Assembly (NCBI RefSeq): GCF_004683965.1
Contig: NZ_CP038436.1
Coordinates: 2,480,001-2,544,000 of the forward strand
Direction of reading: 5' to 3'
Length of the DNA stretch: 64,000 nt
Source: Nocardioides seonyuensis
GTDB taxonomy: Bacteria > Actinomycetota > Actinomycetes > Propionibacteriales > Nocardioidaceae
The translations under genes were made by a program, and so were the position numbers. Below are positions 34,317 to 44,418 of this stretch, piece by piece; the first letter of the stretch is position 1, and each line of letters begins with the position of its first letter. The notes beneath the pieces were generated by a model, which searched no databases, was not told the DNA's origin, and saw nothing but the letters and a program-made list of their open reading frames with translations.

Positions 34317-35198
34317 ATGTTGTGGAGAGCCCGACTCAACCTGCCGGACCGACCGGGGACCCTCGCGACGCTCGCGCAGGAGTGTGGCGACGCGGGGATC
34401 AACATCATGGGGGTGCAGGTCTTCCCGGGCATCGACACGGTGACCGACGAGCTCGTGCTCGAGGTCCCGGAGGGCCTCGGTCAGGTGGAGATCGCCGAGG
34501 TCGTCGAACGCTCGGGCGCCACCGCGGTGACGTTGCACCGGTGCACGGAGGCGGCCCTGCTCGACCAGCCCACGCTCTACGTCCAGGCGGCGCGCGCGAT
34601 CCTGGACCAGCCGTCCCGCTTCCCCGAAGTGGCAGCGCGCCTCTTCGACGGGGAGGCCGACCCGGGGCCGGACGCTCGTCTCGACGTGATGGAGATGACC
34701 GTCGGCGACGTCGTGGTGCAGGTGCGGCGCGAGGCGCCGTTCACCGCCTTCGAGCACGCACGCGGCGCGGCCATCGCCGAGCTCGTCAGCGACGTGCTGC
34801 AGGGTGCCCCCGCCGCGCACACGGCGTCGAGCGGGCGGCTCGGTGAGGGAGTGAGGCCGTCGTACGTCGTCCGCGGCCTCTCGGTCCTCGCCCTCGTGGA
34901 CGGCGCGACGGTCGGGCGCGGACTGCTGATGGACTCCCCGGAGCCGGGCGCCCGCCGCCTGGAGCTGGAGGTCGACCCGCAGTGGCGACGACGCGGCGTC
35001 GCGTCCCGGCTGCTGGTGGAGGTGGCGCGCGTCGCCCACGACCACGGCGACGACGAGCTCACCCTGGAGACGTCGGCCGAGAACCGGGCGGTCCTGCCCA
35101 TGGTGCTCGGCTGCGGCCTCCGGTGCCGGATCCGGCTGGTCGGGTCCCGGCTCCACGTCCGGGTGCCGGTGCGTCACCTGGAGCCCTCCCGGCTGTGA
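34317..35198 (+). CDS. ACT-GNAT fusion acetyltransferase
   Basis: A 293-residue protein joining an N-terminal ACT domain (about 1-78: LWRARLNLPDRPGTLATLAQECGDAGINIMGV) to a C-terminal GNAT acetyltransferase (about 180-290). The acetyl-CoA loop is visible in LELEVDPQWRRRGVASRLLVEVARVAHDHG. The middle segment (85-180) has helical content of unknown role. Actinobacterial ACT-GNAT proteins are known whose lysine acetyltransferase activity is switched by amino acids bound to the ACT domain; this gene has the same layout, but its ligand and targets are unknown. The ATG at 34317 has GGAGGG 8 nt upstream. It precedes guaB. Confidence 0.88.
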   Translation: MLWRARLNLPDRPGTLATLAQECGDAGINIMGVQVFPGIDTVTDELVLEVPEGLGQVEIAEVVERSGATAVTLHRCTEAALLDQPTLYVQAARAILDQPSRFPEVAARLFDGEADPGPDARLDVMEMTVGDVVVQVRREAPFTAFEHARGAAIAELVSDVLQGAPAAHTASSGRLGEGVRPSYVVRGLSVLALVDGATVGRGLLMDSPEPGARRLELEVDPQWRRRGVASRLLVEVARVAHDHGDDELTLETSAENRAVLPMVLGCGLRCRIRLVGSRLHVRVPVRHLEPSRL

Positions 35199-35215
35199 CC
35201 GGCACGGCGGGCCCG

Positions 35216-36730
<1,515 letters not shown>

Positions 36731-36755
36731 GGCGCGTCCGCGCGGTCGCCCGAGC

Positions 36756-38540
36756 TCAGGGCGCGATGCCGGCGCGGGTCGGGCCGTGGTCGCCGGTGAG
36801 CGCCGAGGCGGGTCGCAGCACCAGCGTCGCCGCGTGGCGGCGACCCTCGCTCGACATCACGTAGACCCCGGAGTTCGACCGCGTCACCAGGCTCGGCGAG
36901 CGGGTCGGGTCGGCTGAGCGCGCAGCGAGCTGCCGCAGCCTCGACGCGGTGCCGGGAAGCGCGGGCCGGACGAGCAGCCGGCCGCCCGGGGTGACCGCCG
37001 CCAGGTGGAGCTCGCCGTCCATCTCCTGGACGGCTGGCGAGCTGTACGGCGACCACTCGCCCTCCAGCGCCTCGGGACGCGACCAGCGGTCCCCCGCGAG
37101 GGAGCGGACGGCGACCACGCCGTCGTACCCCGTCTGGTGCAGGTGCAGCACGCCGTCGCCGTCGAGCGTGAGGGAGGGGGTGGAGGTGACCGAGGCGCGG
37201 GCGCCGCGCAGCGGGCGGAGTCGCGACCAGCCGCTCGGGCGGTCCGTGGCGGTCCGCTGGACATGGAGCCGGCCACGGCGGGTCATCGCGACCAGCCAGG
37301 TACGGCCGGACGCGTCCACGCCGGTGACGGGCGCGGCGTGCGTGGCCCAGGTGCCCGCCCGGCCGATGCGACGCGGTCGCGACCAGCGTCCGTCGGCCCT
37401 GCGCCGGCTGGTTGCCAGGGTGCCTGCCGCCGTCGTCGCGACGACGGCGGGACGTCCGCGATCCGACAGCGCCAGGGCCGGGCTGGCAGTCGGTGCCGAC
37501 GATCCGACGCGGCGCAGCGTCCAGCCCCGCCGTCCCGGGGTGGCGACGACCACGTCACCGGTGCGCGTGGTCGCAGCGACCCAGGGGCGCCCGTGCTCGT
37601 CGAGCACGAGCGTCGGAGCTGCGAGGGGCGAGAACGACCCACGCGTGCCCACGACACGGGAAGGCCTCCCGGGCCGTGCCACGCGCAGGGTCCCGGAGTC
37701 CTCGACCCGAGCGGTCCACGCGTGGCCGCTCGCGAATCGGGCCTCGACCAACGGACGGTCGGAGCCGATGAGCGGGGAGGGCTCGACGTCTCGCAGGTGC
37801 AGGTAGCGGAACGTGTCGACGGGCACCGTGCGGGTGCCGTAGCCGCCCCGGACGGCGTGGTTGTACTCCTCGACCGTGACGGTGCCCGGCCCGATTCCGA
37901 CGACCCAGGCGACGTGCCCGACCCGGCCGGCGTCCGTCTGGGCCACCGCGCCGATCGCGGGCACCCCGTCGACCCGGTGACCCAGCGCGCGGGCGGTGTC
38001 GTCCCAGTTGTGGGCGTCGCCCCAGTGCACGTCCTTGCCGCTGTCGTCGTTGGTGCCTGGCCGGTTCTCGAACGCCATCCCGTTGGTGCGGTTGAGCCGC
38101 CAGGCCACGAAGCTCGTGCAGTTGCGCAGTGCGAAGCCCCACTGGTCACCCATCGAGCCGTCGACGAACCACACCCCGCGCGCGCAGGTGGGCCGTGGGC
38201 CGCGGGGGTCGTACAGGTGGCCGCTGACCGGGTCGAGGACCGGCGGGGGCGGTGGTGGCGGCGGAGGCGGGGGAGTGGTCGGCGCCGTCGCGCCGGGGCC
38301 ACCGGCCGCGCCTGCGGGAGCGCCCGGGGTGGGCGTCGGAGCCGGCGTCGGGGTCGGGGCGGGCTCCGGCTCGATCGGTTCCTGCGGAAGGATCGGGCAC
38401 TGGCCCTGCCAGGCCCAGGGGTAGTCGTCTGCGGCCCGCGCCGACGGCGCGGCGACGCCCCAGGCACCCGTCGTGAAGACGATGCCCAGGAGCGCCGCGA
38501 CCAGTCGTCGCGGGCCGCGACCCCTGCCTCTCACTCCCAC
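36756..38540 (-). CDS. secreted CHAP-domain protein with C-terminal repeat domain
   Basis: A 594-residue exported protein. The signal peptide contains RRLVAALLGIVFTTGAWGVAA. A Pro/Thr-rich linker with a run of 11 prolines follows. A CHAP amidase/endopeptidase domain spans about 125-245: the catalytic Cys is in NCTSFVAWRLN, the His in GHVAWVVGIG, and EEYN gives the third polar residue. The last 330 residues hold about six strand repeats (e.g. RPWVAATTRTGDVVVATPG, RPAVVATTAAGTLATSRR) that resemble a propeller. It probably cleaves peptidoglycan or binds the cell surface. The GTG at 38540 is chosen over codons just upstream because TACCGT precedes it by 6 nt. Confidence 0.85.
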   Translation of the reverse strand: MGVRGRGRGPRRLVAALLGIVFTTGAWGVAAPSARAADDYPWAWQGQCPILPQEPIEPEPAPTPTPAPTPTPGAPAGAAGGPGATAPTTPPPPPPPPPPPVLDPVSGHLYDPRGPRPTCARGVWFVDGSMGDQWGFALRNCTSFVAWRLNRTNGMAFENRPGTNDDSGKDVHWGDAHNWDDTARALGHRVDGVPAIGAVAQTDAGRVGHVAWVVGIGPGTVTVEEYNHAVRGGYGTRTVPVDTFRYLHLRDVEPSPLIGSDRPLVEARFASGHAWTARVEDSGTLRVARPGRPSRVVGTRGSFSPLAAPTLVLDEHGRPWVAATTRTGDVVVATPGRRGWTLRRVGSSAPTASPALALSDRGRPAVVATTAAGTLATSRRRADGRWSRPRRIGRAGTWATHAAPVTGVDASGRTWLVAMTRRGRLHVQRTATDRPSGWSRLRPLRGARASVTSTPSLTLDGDGVLHLHQTGYDGVVAVRSLAGDRWSRPEALEGEWSPYSSPAVQEMDGELHLAAVTPGGRLLVRPALPGTASRLRQLAARSADPTRSPSLVTRSNSGVYVMSSEGRRHAATLVLRPASALTGDHGPTRAGIAP

Positions 38541-38546
38541 TCGCAC

Positions 38547-38552
38547 ACGGTA
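38547..38552 (-). promoter_or_regulatory. -10 hexamer TACCGT, leaderless geometry
   Basis: TACCGT on the minus strand ends 6 nt before GTG 38540. Confidence 0.5.
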
Positions 38553-38633
38553 TGAGGCGTCCGGAGAGCCCGAGGCGTTTTGCCTGAATCGGGGTCACCG
38601 TCCCCGGCGGCCCGGGCGTGAAAGACTGCCCTC

Positions 38634-39743
38634 GTGACCGAGATCGAGATCGGCCGTGCCAAGCGCGGCCGCCGTGCCTACTCCTTCGACGACATCGCGG
38701 TCGTCCCCTCGCGGCGCACGCGCGACCCCGAGGAGGTCAGCACCGCCTGGCAGATCGACGCCTACCGCTTCGACATCCCGGTCCTCGCGGCGCCGATGGA
38801 CTCGGTGATGTCACCCTCGACCGCGATCGCCCTGGGCCAGATGGGCGGCCTCGGCGTGCTCAACCTCGAGGGACTGTGGACGCGGTACGACGACCCCAGC
38901 GGGCTGCTGGAGGAGGTCGCCGGGCTGCGTGGCTCGGACGCCACCCGGCGGATGCAGGAGATCTACGCCGAGCCCATCAAGCCCGAGCTCGTCACCTCGC
39001 GGCTCAAGGAGATGCGTGCCGCCGGGGTGACCGTGGCGGGCTCGTTGTCGCCGCAGCGCACCAAGGAGCTCGCGAAGGCCGTGGTCGACGGCGGGGTCGA
39101 CATGTTCGTCATCCGGGGCACCACCGTGAGCGCGGAGCACGTGAGCAGCCAGACCGAGCCGCTGAACCTCAAGGAGTTCATCTACGAGCTCGACGTCCCG
39201 GTGATCGTCGGCGGGTGCGCCACCTACCAGGCGGCCCTCCACCTGATGCGCACCGGCGCGGCCGGCGTCCTCGTCGGCTTCGGCGGCGGAGCGGCCCACA
39301 CGACCCGCACGGTCCTGGGGATCGCGGTGCCCATGGCCAGTGCCGTCGCCGACGTCGCAGCCGCGCGTCGTGACTACCTCGACGAGTCCGGTGGTCGCTA
39401 CGTGCACGTCATCGCCGACGGGTCGATCGGGCTCAGCGGAGACCTCCCCAAGGCCATCGCCTGCGGCGCCGACGCGGTGATGGTCGGCTCGCCGCTCGCT
39501 CGGGCGACCGAGGCACCGGGTCGCGGGTTCCACTGGGGCGGCGAGGCCCACCACGCCACCCTGCCCCGCGGCCAGCGCGTCGAGTTCGAGCCGGTCGGCA
39601 CCCTGGAGGAGATCATGTTCGGCCCCTCGCGCGTCGCCGACGGCACGATGAACCTCATCGGCGCGCTCCGACGGGCGATGGCCACTACGGGCTACACCGA
39701 GCTCAAGGAGTTCCAGCGCATCGAGGTCGTCGTCGGCAGCTGA
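38634..39743 (+). CDS. guaB3: GuaB3 family IMP dehydrogenase-related protein
   Basis: A 369-residue TIM-barrel protein of the GuaB3 group, shorter than IMPDH because the CBS insertion is absent. The barrel motifs remain ([60 protein letters not shown]). At the place of the IMPDH catalytic loop it reads GFGGGAAHTTR, with His222 where IMPDH has Cys. Hence it is unlikely to be a normal IMP dehydrogenase; GMP-reductase-like or regulatory roles have been discussed for relatives. The GTG start has AAGACT 6 nt upstream. The gene end abuts the convergent pseudouridine synthase (no gap). Confidence 0.9.
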   Translation: MTEIEIGRAKRGRRAYSFDDIAVVPSRRTRDPEEVSTAWQIDAYRFDIPVLAAPMDSVMSPSTAIALGQMGGLGVLNLEGLWTRYDDPSGLLEEVAGLRGSDATRRMQEIYAEPIKPELVTSRLKEMRAAGVTVAGSLSPQRTKELAKAVVDGGVDMFVIRGTTVSAEHVSSQTEPLNLKEFIYELDVPVIVGGCATYQAALHLMRTGAAGVLVGFGGGAAHTTRTVLGIAVPMASAVADVAAARRDYLDESGGRYVHVIADGSIGLSGDLPKAIACGADAVMVGSPLARATEAPGRGFHWGGEAHHATLPRGQRVEFEPVGTLEEIMFGPSRVADGTMNLIGALRRAMATTGYTELKEFQRIEVVVGS

Positions 39744-40676
39744 TCACTCTGCCGTGGCGCCCGCGAGCGGCAGCGACCGCGCACTGACGAACCTCCTCGG
39801 GAGGCCGTCGACGGGGTCGGTGAACGCCAGCTCGCTCGCGAGCAGCTGGAGCGGTCGGGAGAAGTCGTCGACGGAGGTCTCCCGGACGACCGGGTAGAGC
39901 GGGTCCCCCTCGATCGGGATGCCCAGGCCGAGGAGGTGCAGGCGGAGCTGGTGGGTGCGGCCCGTGCGAGGAGTCAGGCGGTAGACCGCGAGGTCGTCGC
40001 CCACCCGCGAGTGGAGCTCGACCAGCGTCTCGGCGTTGACCGGGGCGCCCGGCACCACCTCGGCCTGAAACTCGCCGCGGGTCTTGCGGACGTGGTTGCG
40101 CACCGTCGCCGGCAGCTCCAGGTCCTCGTGCCAAGGGGCGAGCGCGAGGTAGCCCTTCTCGACCTTCCGGTGCTCGAAGAGGGTCTGGTAGGGCCCGCGC
40201 CACCGGCGCTCGGTGGCCAGCATGAGCACGCCCGAGGTCACGCGGTCGAGCCGGTGCAGCGACGAGAGCTCGGGCAGTCCCAGCTCGCGCCGCATCCGCG
40301 CGACGACGCTCTGCAGGACGTGCTGTCCCCGCGGGATGGTCGAGAGGAAGGGCGGCTTGTCGACGACGACGAGGCGCTCGTCCCGGTGGAGGACAGTCAC
40401 CTCGCCCGGCACCTCGACCTCGTCGCGCAGGTCGCGGTGGAACCACACGAAGGTGTGGGGGCGGTAGCCGTCGTCGGGCAGCACCGGGTGCCCGTCGCCG
40501 TACACGAACCGGCCCGCGGCCAGCATCTGCTCCACCTCGACGGGGTGGGGCAGCCGGTCGCACAGCCAGGCCGCCATCGACGGCCACGGGTCCGGTCGCC
40601 CCGGGTCCCGGTCGGGCGTGCGCACCCACGCCGCGTCGAGCCCGTGGCGTCGGGGCAGGGGCGATCGCGGAGGCAC
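39744..40676 (-). CDS. RluA-family pseudouridine synthase
   Basis: A 310-residue RNA pseudouridine synthase. The RluA-family motif II is LHRLDRVTSGVLMLATERR with the catalytic Asp in HRLDR. LVVVDKPPFLSTIP (motif I) and the later RTGRTHQLRLHLLGLGIPIEGDPLYP (motif III) are in the right order. The N-terminal 90 residues carry an RNA-binding-like region. It isomerises uridine in rRNA or tRNA; the target cannot be told. The GTG at 40676 is fixed by TAGCAT 6 nt upstream. The 3' end directly abuts guaB3. Confidence 0.92.
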   Translation of the reverse strand: MPPRSPLPRRHGLDAAWVRTPDRDPGRPDPWPSMAAWLCDRLPHPVEVEQMLAAGRFVYGDGHPVLPDDGYRPHTFVWFHRDLRDEVEVPGEVTVLHRDERLVVVDKPPFLSTIPRGQHVLQSVVARMRRELGLPELSSLHRLDRVTSGVLMLATERRWRGPYQTLFEHRKVEKGYLALAPWHEDLELPATVRNHVRKTRGEFQAEVVPGAPVNAETLVELHSRVGDDLAVYRLTPRTGRTHQLRLHLLGLGIPIEGDPLYPVVRETSVDDFSRPLQLLASELAFTDPVDGLPRRFVSARSLPLAGATAE

Positions 40677-40682
40677 CAGAGG

Positions 40683-40688
40683 ATGCTA
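40683..40688 (-). promoter_or_regulatory. -10 hexamer TAGCAT, leaderless geometry
   Basis: TAGCAT on the minus strand ends 6 nt before GTG 40676. Confidence 0.5.
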
Positions 40689-40703
40689 GGCGGAGGAGCG
40701 CGC

Positions 40704-41150
40704 TCAGGTCCCGCCGCTGGCGGCGTACCGGTCCAGCGCTCCCCGCCACACGCGGGGCAGCAGCCTAGGGATGGGGCCGTTGTAGAGCAGGAAGATCAGG
40801 GCACGCTGTCCACGCTGGCCGCCAGTGGCGTCCCACTCGGCGTGCACCCGGCTGCCGCCGCTCTCGAGCGGCTCGACCCTGATGACGCCGCTGCCGCCGC
40901 CGCCGTAGCTGCTCTCGACCACGTCCCAGCGCACCTCCCCGGGCTGGGACCAGTCGTAGTGGCAGACCACCCAGAAGGGCGACCCGGGGCTTGCCTCTCG
41001 CACGATCGCCCAGGTGTCACCGTGCTCGCGCAGCTCGTAGCGCCGGGGGTCCAGGGTGCGGCTCCAGGTCTGCAGTCGGCGCTCGGAGAAGTCCGTGAAG
41101 GCGCGCAGCGCCTGGTCCGGTGAAGCGACGGTCTCCAGCGTGAACCGCAT
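40704..41150 (-). CDS. SRPBCC (START-like) domain protein
   Basis: A 148-residue small protein with the helix-grip pattern of SRPBCC/polyketide-cyclase-like proteins: MRFTLETVASPDQALRAFTDFSERRLQTW at the start, VVCHYDWSQPGEVRWDVVESSYGGGGSGVIRVEPLESGGSRVHAEWDATG in the middle and a C-terminal helix region ending PRVWRGALDRYAASGGT. These proteins bind hydrophobic ligands; the ligand is unknown. The ATG at 41150 begins the domain; TGGCAT lies 6 nt upstream but is a poor -10. It is divergent from glpD and 27 bp upstream of the pseudouridine synthase gene on the same strand. Confidence 0.75.
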   Translation of the reverse strand: MRFTLETVASPDQALRAFTDFSERRLQTWSRTLDPRRYELREHGDTWAIVREASPGSPFWVVCHYDWSQPGEVRWDVVESSYGGGGSGVIRVEPLESGGSRVHAEWDATGGQRGQRALIFLLYNGPIPRLLPRVWRGALDRYAASGGT

Positions 41151-41241
41151 CGACCCATGCCAGCACACGCGGGCGCGGGCCACCAGACGGTCCAGACCAG
41201 CCAAGGAGTCAGGGCGTGGCCAGCACTGAGAGAGTGGGTGC

Positions 41242-42954
41242 ATGACCACGCCGATCGCACTCAACCCCGACTCGCGTGCCGCGGCCCTCTCTCACATGCA
41301 GACCCACGGCCTCGACGTGCTCGTCGTCGGCGGCGGGATCGTCGGGGTCGGTGCCGCGCTGGACGCCGTGACTCGGGGGCTGTCGGTCGGACTGCTGGAG
41401 CAGCGCGACCTCGCGTCCGGCACGTCGAGCCGCAGCAGCAAGCTCGTGCACGGCGGCCTGCGCTACCTCGAGATGCTCGACTTCGCGCTCGTCAAGGAGG
41501 CGCTCGAGGAGCGTGGCCTGCTGCTCACCCGGCTGGCACCCCACCTGGTTCGACCGGTGCCGTTCCTCTACCCGCTCCACCACGCCTGGGAGCGGCCCTA
41601 CGTCGGCGCCGGTGTCGCGCTCTACGACGCCATGGCCATGACCGGCAAGTACGACATGGGCGTGCCGAAGCACAAGCACCTCTTCCGCAAGCAGCTGGCC
41701 CGCATCGCCCCGGACATCCGCACCGACGACCTTCACGGCGCGATCCGCTACTACGACTGCCAGGTCGACGACGCCAGGCTGGTGATGACGATCGCGCGCA
41801 CGGCTGCCGACAACGGCGCCCACGTCGCGACGCGGACCAAGGTCACCGGCTTCCTGCGCGAGGGCGACCGCGTCGTCGGAGTCACCGCGCGCGACCTCGA
41901 GAACGAGGTCGACCTCGAGGTGCGGGCGCGGGTCGTCATCAACGCGGCGGGCGTGTGGACCGACCAGGTCCAGGAGCTCATCGGCGGAGAGGCGCAGCTC
42001 GACGTCGCCGCGAGCAAGGGCATCCACATCGTCGTGCCCCGCGACCGGATCCGCTCCGAGGCGGGCTTCATCACCAAGACCGAGAAGTCGGTGCTGTTCG
42101 TGATCCCGTGGGGCGCGTTCTGGATCATCGGGACCACCGACACCCCCTGGGACCTCGACCTCGCCCACCCGGCGGCGAGCCGGGCCGACCTCGACTACCT
42201 CCTCGGCCACCTCAACACGCTGCTGCGCGACCCCCTCGACCACGACGACGTGGTGGGTGTCTACGCCGGCCTGCGACCGCTGCTCAAGCCGGTCGTGCGC
42301 AAGGGGGAGCAGGGAGAGACCACCAAGCTCTCCCGCGAGCACACCGTCGCCAACCCCGTGCCGGGGCTGGTCCTGGTCGCCGGCGGGAAGCTCACCACCT
42401 ACCGCGTGATGGCCAAGGACGCCGTTGACCACGCCACCCGCGACCTCGGTGCGGTCCCCGCCTCGATCACCGAGCGGGTGCCGCTGGTCGGCGCCTGGGG
42501 GCACGAGTCGCGCACCAACCAGCGGGTGGCGCTGAGCCGCTCGTCGGGGCTCCGGATCGGTCTTGTCGACCACCTCCTCGGCAGGTACGGCGGCCTGGTC
42601 GACGAGGTGCTGTCCCTCGTCGCCGAGCGTCCCGAGCTCGGCCGACCCCTGGAGGGCGCGCCGTTCTACCTCGCAGCCGAGGTGGTCTACGCGGTCACCC
42701 ACGAAGGGGCGCGCCATCTCGACGACGTCCTGACGCGTCGTACCCGAATCTCGATCGAGACCTTCGACCGCGGGATCGCCTCGGCACGCCCTGCTGCCGT
42801 GCTGATGGCGACGGAGCTGGGCTGGGACGAGGCGCGGCTCGACGACGAGGTCGACCACTACCTGCGACGTGTCGAGGCCGAGCGACAGAGCCAGCTCATG
42901 CTCACCGACCACGAGGCCGACGAGGCCCGGGTCAAGGCGCCCGACATCGTCTGA
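41242..42954 (+). CDS. glpD: aerobic glycerol-3-phosphate dehydrogenase
   Basis: A 570-residue FAD-dependent GlpD. The FAD motif GGGIVGVGAALDAVTRGLSVGLLEQRD is near residue 31. The substrate-site block GTSSRSSKLVHGGLRYLE, VINAAGVWTDQVQ and the FVIPWGAFWIIGTTDTPWD segment follow, and a C-terminal helical cap domain completes the protein. It oxidises glycerol-3-phosphate to dihydroxyacetone phosphate and passes electrons to quinone at the membrane. No glpK or glpF adjoins. The ATG has GAGAGT 6 nt upstream. Six nt separate its stop from the convergent membrane-protein gene. Confidence 0.96.
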   Translation: MTTPIALNPDSRAAALSHMQTHGLDVLVVGGGIVGVGAALDAVTRGLSVGLLEQRDLASGTSSRSSKLVHGGLRYLEMLDFALVKEALEERGLLLTRLAPHLVRPVPFLYPLHHAWERPYVGAGVALYDAMAMTGKYDMGVPKHKHLFRKQLARIAPDIRTDDLHGAIRYYDCQVDDARLVMTIARTAADNGAHVATRTKVTGFLREGDRVVGVTARDLENEVDLEVRARVVINAAGVWTDQVQELIGGEAQLDVAASKGIHIVVPRDRIRSEAGFITKTEKSVLFVIPWGAFWIIGTTDTPWDLDLAHPAASRADLDYLLGHLNTLLRDPLDHDDVVGVYAGLRPLLKPVVRKGEQGETTKLSREHTVANPVPGLVLVAGGKLTTYRVMAKDAVDHATRDLGAVPASITERVPLVGAWGHESRTNQRVALSRSSGLRIGLVDHLLGRYGGLVDEVLSLVAERPELGRPLEGAPFYLAAEVVYAVTHEGARHLDDVLTRRTRISIETFDRGIASARPAAVLMATELGWDEARLDDEVDHYLRRVEAERQSQLMLTDHEADEARVKAPDIV

Positions 42955-42960
42955 CGTCGC

Positions 42961-43479
42961 TCACGCGACGCCGAACGTCTCCCGCAGGTGGGACGACTGG
43001 CCGCGCTCCTCCAGGGCAGCGGCGACCTTGCCCACCGGTCGGGCGCCCGGCCAGACGTGGAGGAACATCAGGGCCAGCGAGACGATCGCGCCGAACAGGT
43101 AGGTGACGTAGCCACCCTCGGAAACGATGAACGCGGCGGCGATCGAGGCGATCGCGATGAACTCGCTCAGGGCGAACCGCAGGATCATGCCGGTCTGCCA
43201 GACCTCGCGCGCCTTCCGCGCGGCATCGTCCTCGGGGAGCGAGGGGTCCAGCGGGTCTGCGCGGTAGCCGACGGCCTCCAGGACGACGTGCACGGCGACG
43301 GCGGCGGCGACCTGGACGAGCGGGACCAGGAGCGAGGGTGCGGCCAGGCCGTCGTCCTGGGTGCCCAGCACGAAGAACAGCGCGATGCCGATGAACACCA
43401 GGGCGCCCATCAGCGTCGCGGCGAGCATGCGGGTGGACAGTGCGAACTGGGTGGCAGTGCCCGAGACGTCGGAAGTCAT
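42961..43479 (-). CDS. small four-helix membrane protein, unknown
   Basis: A 172-residue integral membrane protein with four predicted helices: about 18-38 (TLMGALVFIGIALFFVLG), 48-70 (LVPLVQVAAAVAVHVVLEAVGY), 98-118 (LRFALSEFIAIASIAAAFIV) and 124-142 (VTYLFGAIVSLALMFLHVW). An acidic loop (DPLDPSLPEDDAARKAREVW) lies between helices 2 and 3. I do not recognise the family. The ATG at 43479 is preferred because TAGGGT lies 7 nt upstream; a GTG two codons earlier is possible. It is divergent from the enoyl-CoA hydratase gene. Confidence 0.75.
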   Translation of the reverse strand: MTSDVSGTATQFALSTRMLAATLMGALVFIGIALFFVLGTQDDGLAAPSLLVPLVQVAAAVAVHVVLEAVGYRADPLDPSLPEDDAARKAREVWQTGMILRFALSEFIAIASIAAAFIVSEGGYVTYLFGAIVSLALMFLHVWPGARPVGKVAAALEERGQSSHLRETFGVA

Positions 43480-43486
43480 GGGCACG

Positions 43487-43492
43487 ACCCTA
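43487..43492 (-). promoter_or_regulatory. -10 hexamer TAGGGT
   Basis: TAGGGT on the minus strand ends 7 nt before ATG 43479. Confidence 0.4.
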
Positions 43493-43529
43493 GGGGTGAG
43501 CGACGACGGTGCGGTGGGAGGCTTGCGCC

Positions 43530-44315
43530 ATGACCGATCCGGACTTCGAGGGTGACCTGGGCCTGACTGTCGACGGCCCTGTCGCGACCCTGTGGCTCAA
43601 CCGACCCGCCAAGCGCAACGCCGTCACCCAGGAGATGTGGGGAGGCATCGCCGACCAGGTGCACTCGGTCCCCGAGGACGTGCGGGTGCTGGTCCTGCGC
43701 GGGGTGGGCGACCACTTCTGCGCCGGCGCCGACATCGACGGGCTCGGCGAGGTCTCGATGGCCGACTACCACGCGATCAACCAGCGCGCCGACGACGCGC
43801 TGGCCGGCTTCCACGGCCCCACGCTCGCCTACATCACCGGCTCCTGCGTCGGGGGCGGCGCGCAGCTGGCGCTGGCCTGCGACCTGCGCATCGCCGACGA
43901 CACCGCGCGCTTCGGCATCACACCCGCCAGGCTCGGCATCCTCTACCCGGCGTTCGCCGTCGAGCGCGCGGTGCGCGTGATAGGCCCCTCCGCGACCAAG
44001 CACCTGCTCTACACCGCCGAGATCGTCGACGCGGAGCGGGCGCTGCGGGTCGGGCTCATCGACGAGCTGCTGCCCTCGGATGAGGCTCCTGCCCGGCTCG
44101 AGGAGCTCACCGCGACCCTCGTGGCCCGCTCGCTGCTGACCCAGGTCGGCAGCAAGGCGATGGTCGACGCCTGCGTGGAGGGGGAGTCGATCCCCGCCGA
44201 CCTGACGGGGAGCTGGCTCGACGAGCTCGACGCCGGTCCCGACTTCCCCGAGGGTCGTGCCGCCTTCGCCGAGAAGCGCGCCCCGCGGTTCTCGTGGCGG
44301 CCCGGCACCCACTGA
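43530..44315 (+). CDS. enoyl-CoA hydratase/isomerase family protein
   Basis: A 261-residue crotonase-fold enzyme. The oxyanion-hole segments are visible: FCAGADIDGLGE (first) and YITGSCVGGGAQLALACDLRIAD (second), followed by RFGITPARLGILYPAFAV. In the second block the position of one catalytic Glu (GGG.x2.LALACD region) is not the canonical Glu, and the usual second Glu around FGITPARLG is replaced, so hydratase activity is not assured. It may hydrate, isomerise or hydrolyse an acyl-CoA. The ATG at 43530 has GGGAGG 8 nt upstream. It is followed by an AT-rich palindrome and the semialdehyde dehydrogenase gene. Confidence 0.85.
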   Translation: MTDPDFEGDLGLTVDGPVATLWLNRPAKRNAVTQEMWGGIADQVHSVPEDVRVLVLRGVGDHFCAGADIDGLGEVSMADYHAINQRADDALAGFHGPTLAYITGSCVGGGAQLALACDLRIADDTARFGITPARLGILYPAFAVERAVRVIGPSATKHLLYTAEIVDAERALRVGLIDELLPSDEAPARLEELTATLVARSLLTQVGSKAMVDACVEGESIPADLTGSWLDELDAGPDFPEGRAAFAEKRAPRFSWRPGTH

Positions 44316-44344
44316 GGCCGCACTCGCTGGGTGGTCCGCGCGTT

Positions 44345-44369
44345 TTACAAACAGAATCTCTGTGTCAAA
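44345..44369. promoter_or_regulatory. AT-rich palindrome upstream of the semialdehyde dehydrogenase
   Basis: ACAGA-atc-TCTGT (44351-44363) with matching outer T/A bases, in a local AT-rich island within GC-rich DNA. It lies about 40 bp upstream of the TAGTCT -10 of the downstream gene and is a plausible regulator site. Confidence 0.4.
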
Positions 44370-44406
44370 TGCCGGGCATCGCCTGTTGTGGGGGAGCGCC
44401 GCCGCC

Positions 44407-44412
44407 TAGTCT
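44407..44412 (+). promoter_or_regulatory. -10 hexamer TAGTCT, leaderless geometry
   Basis: TAGTCT ends 6 nt before ATG 44419. Confidence 0.5.
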
Positions 44413-44418
44413 CGCTGC

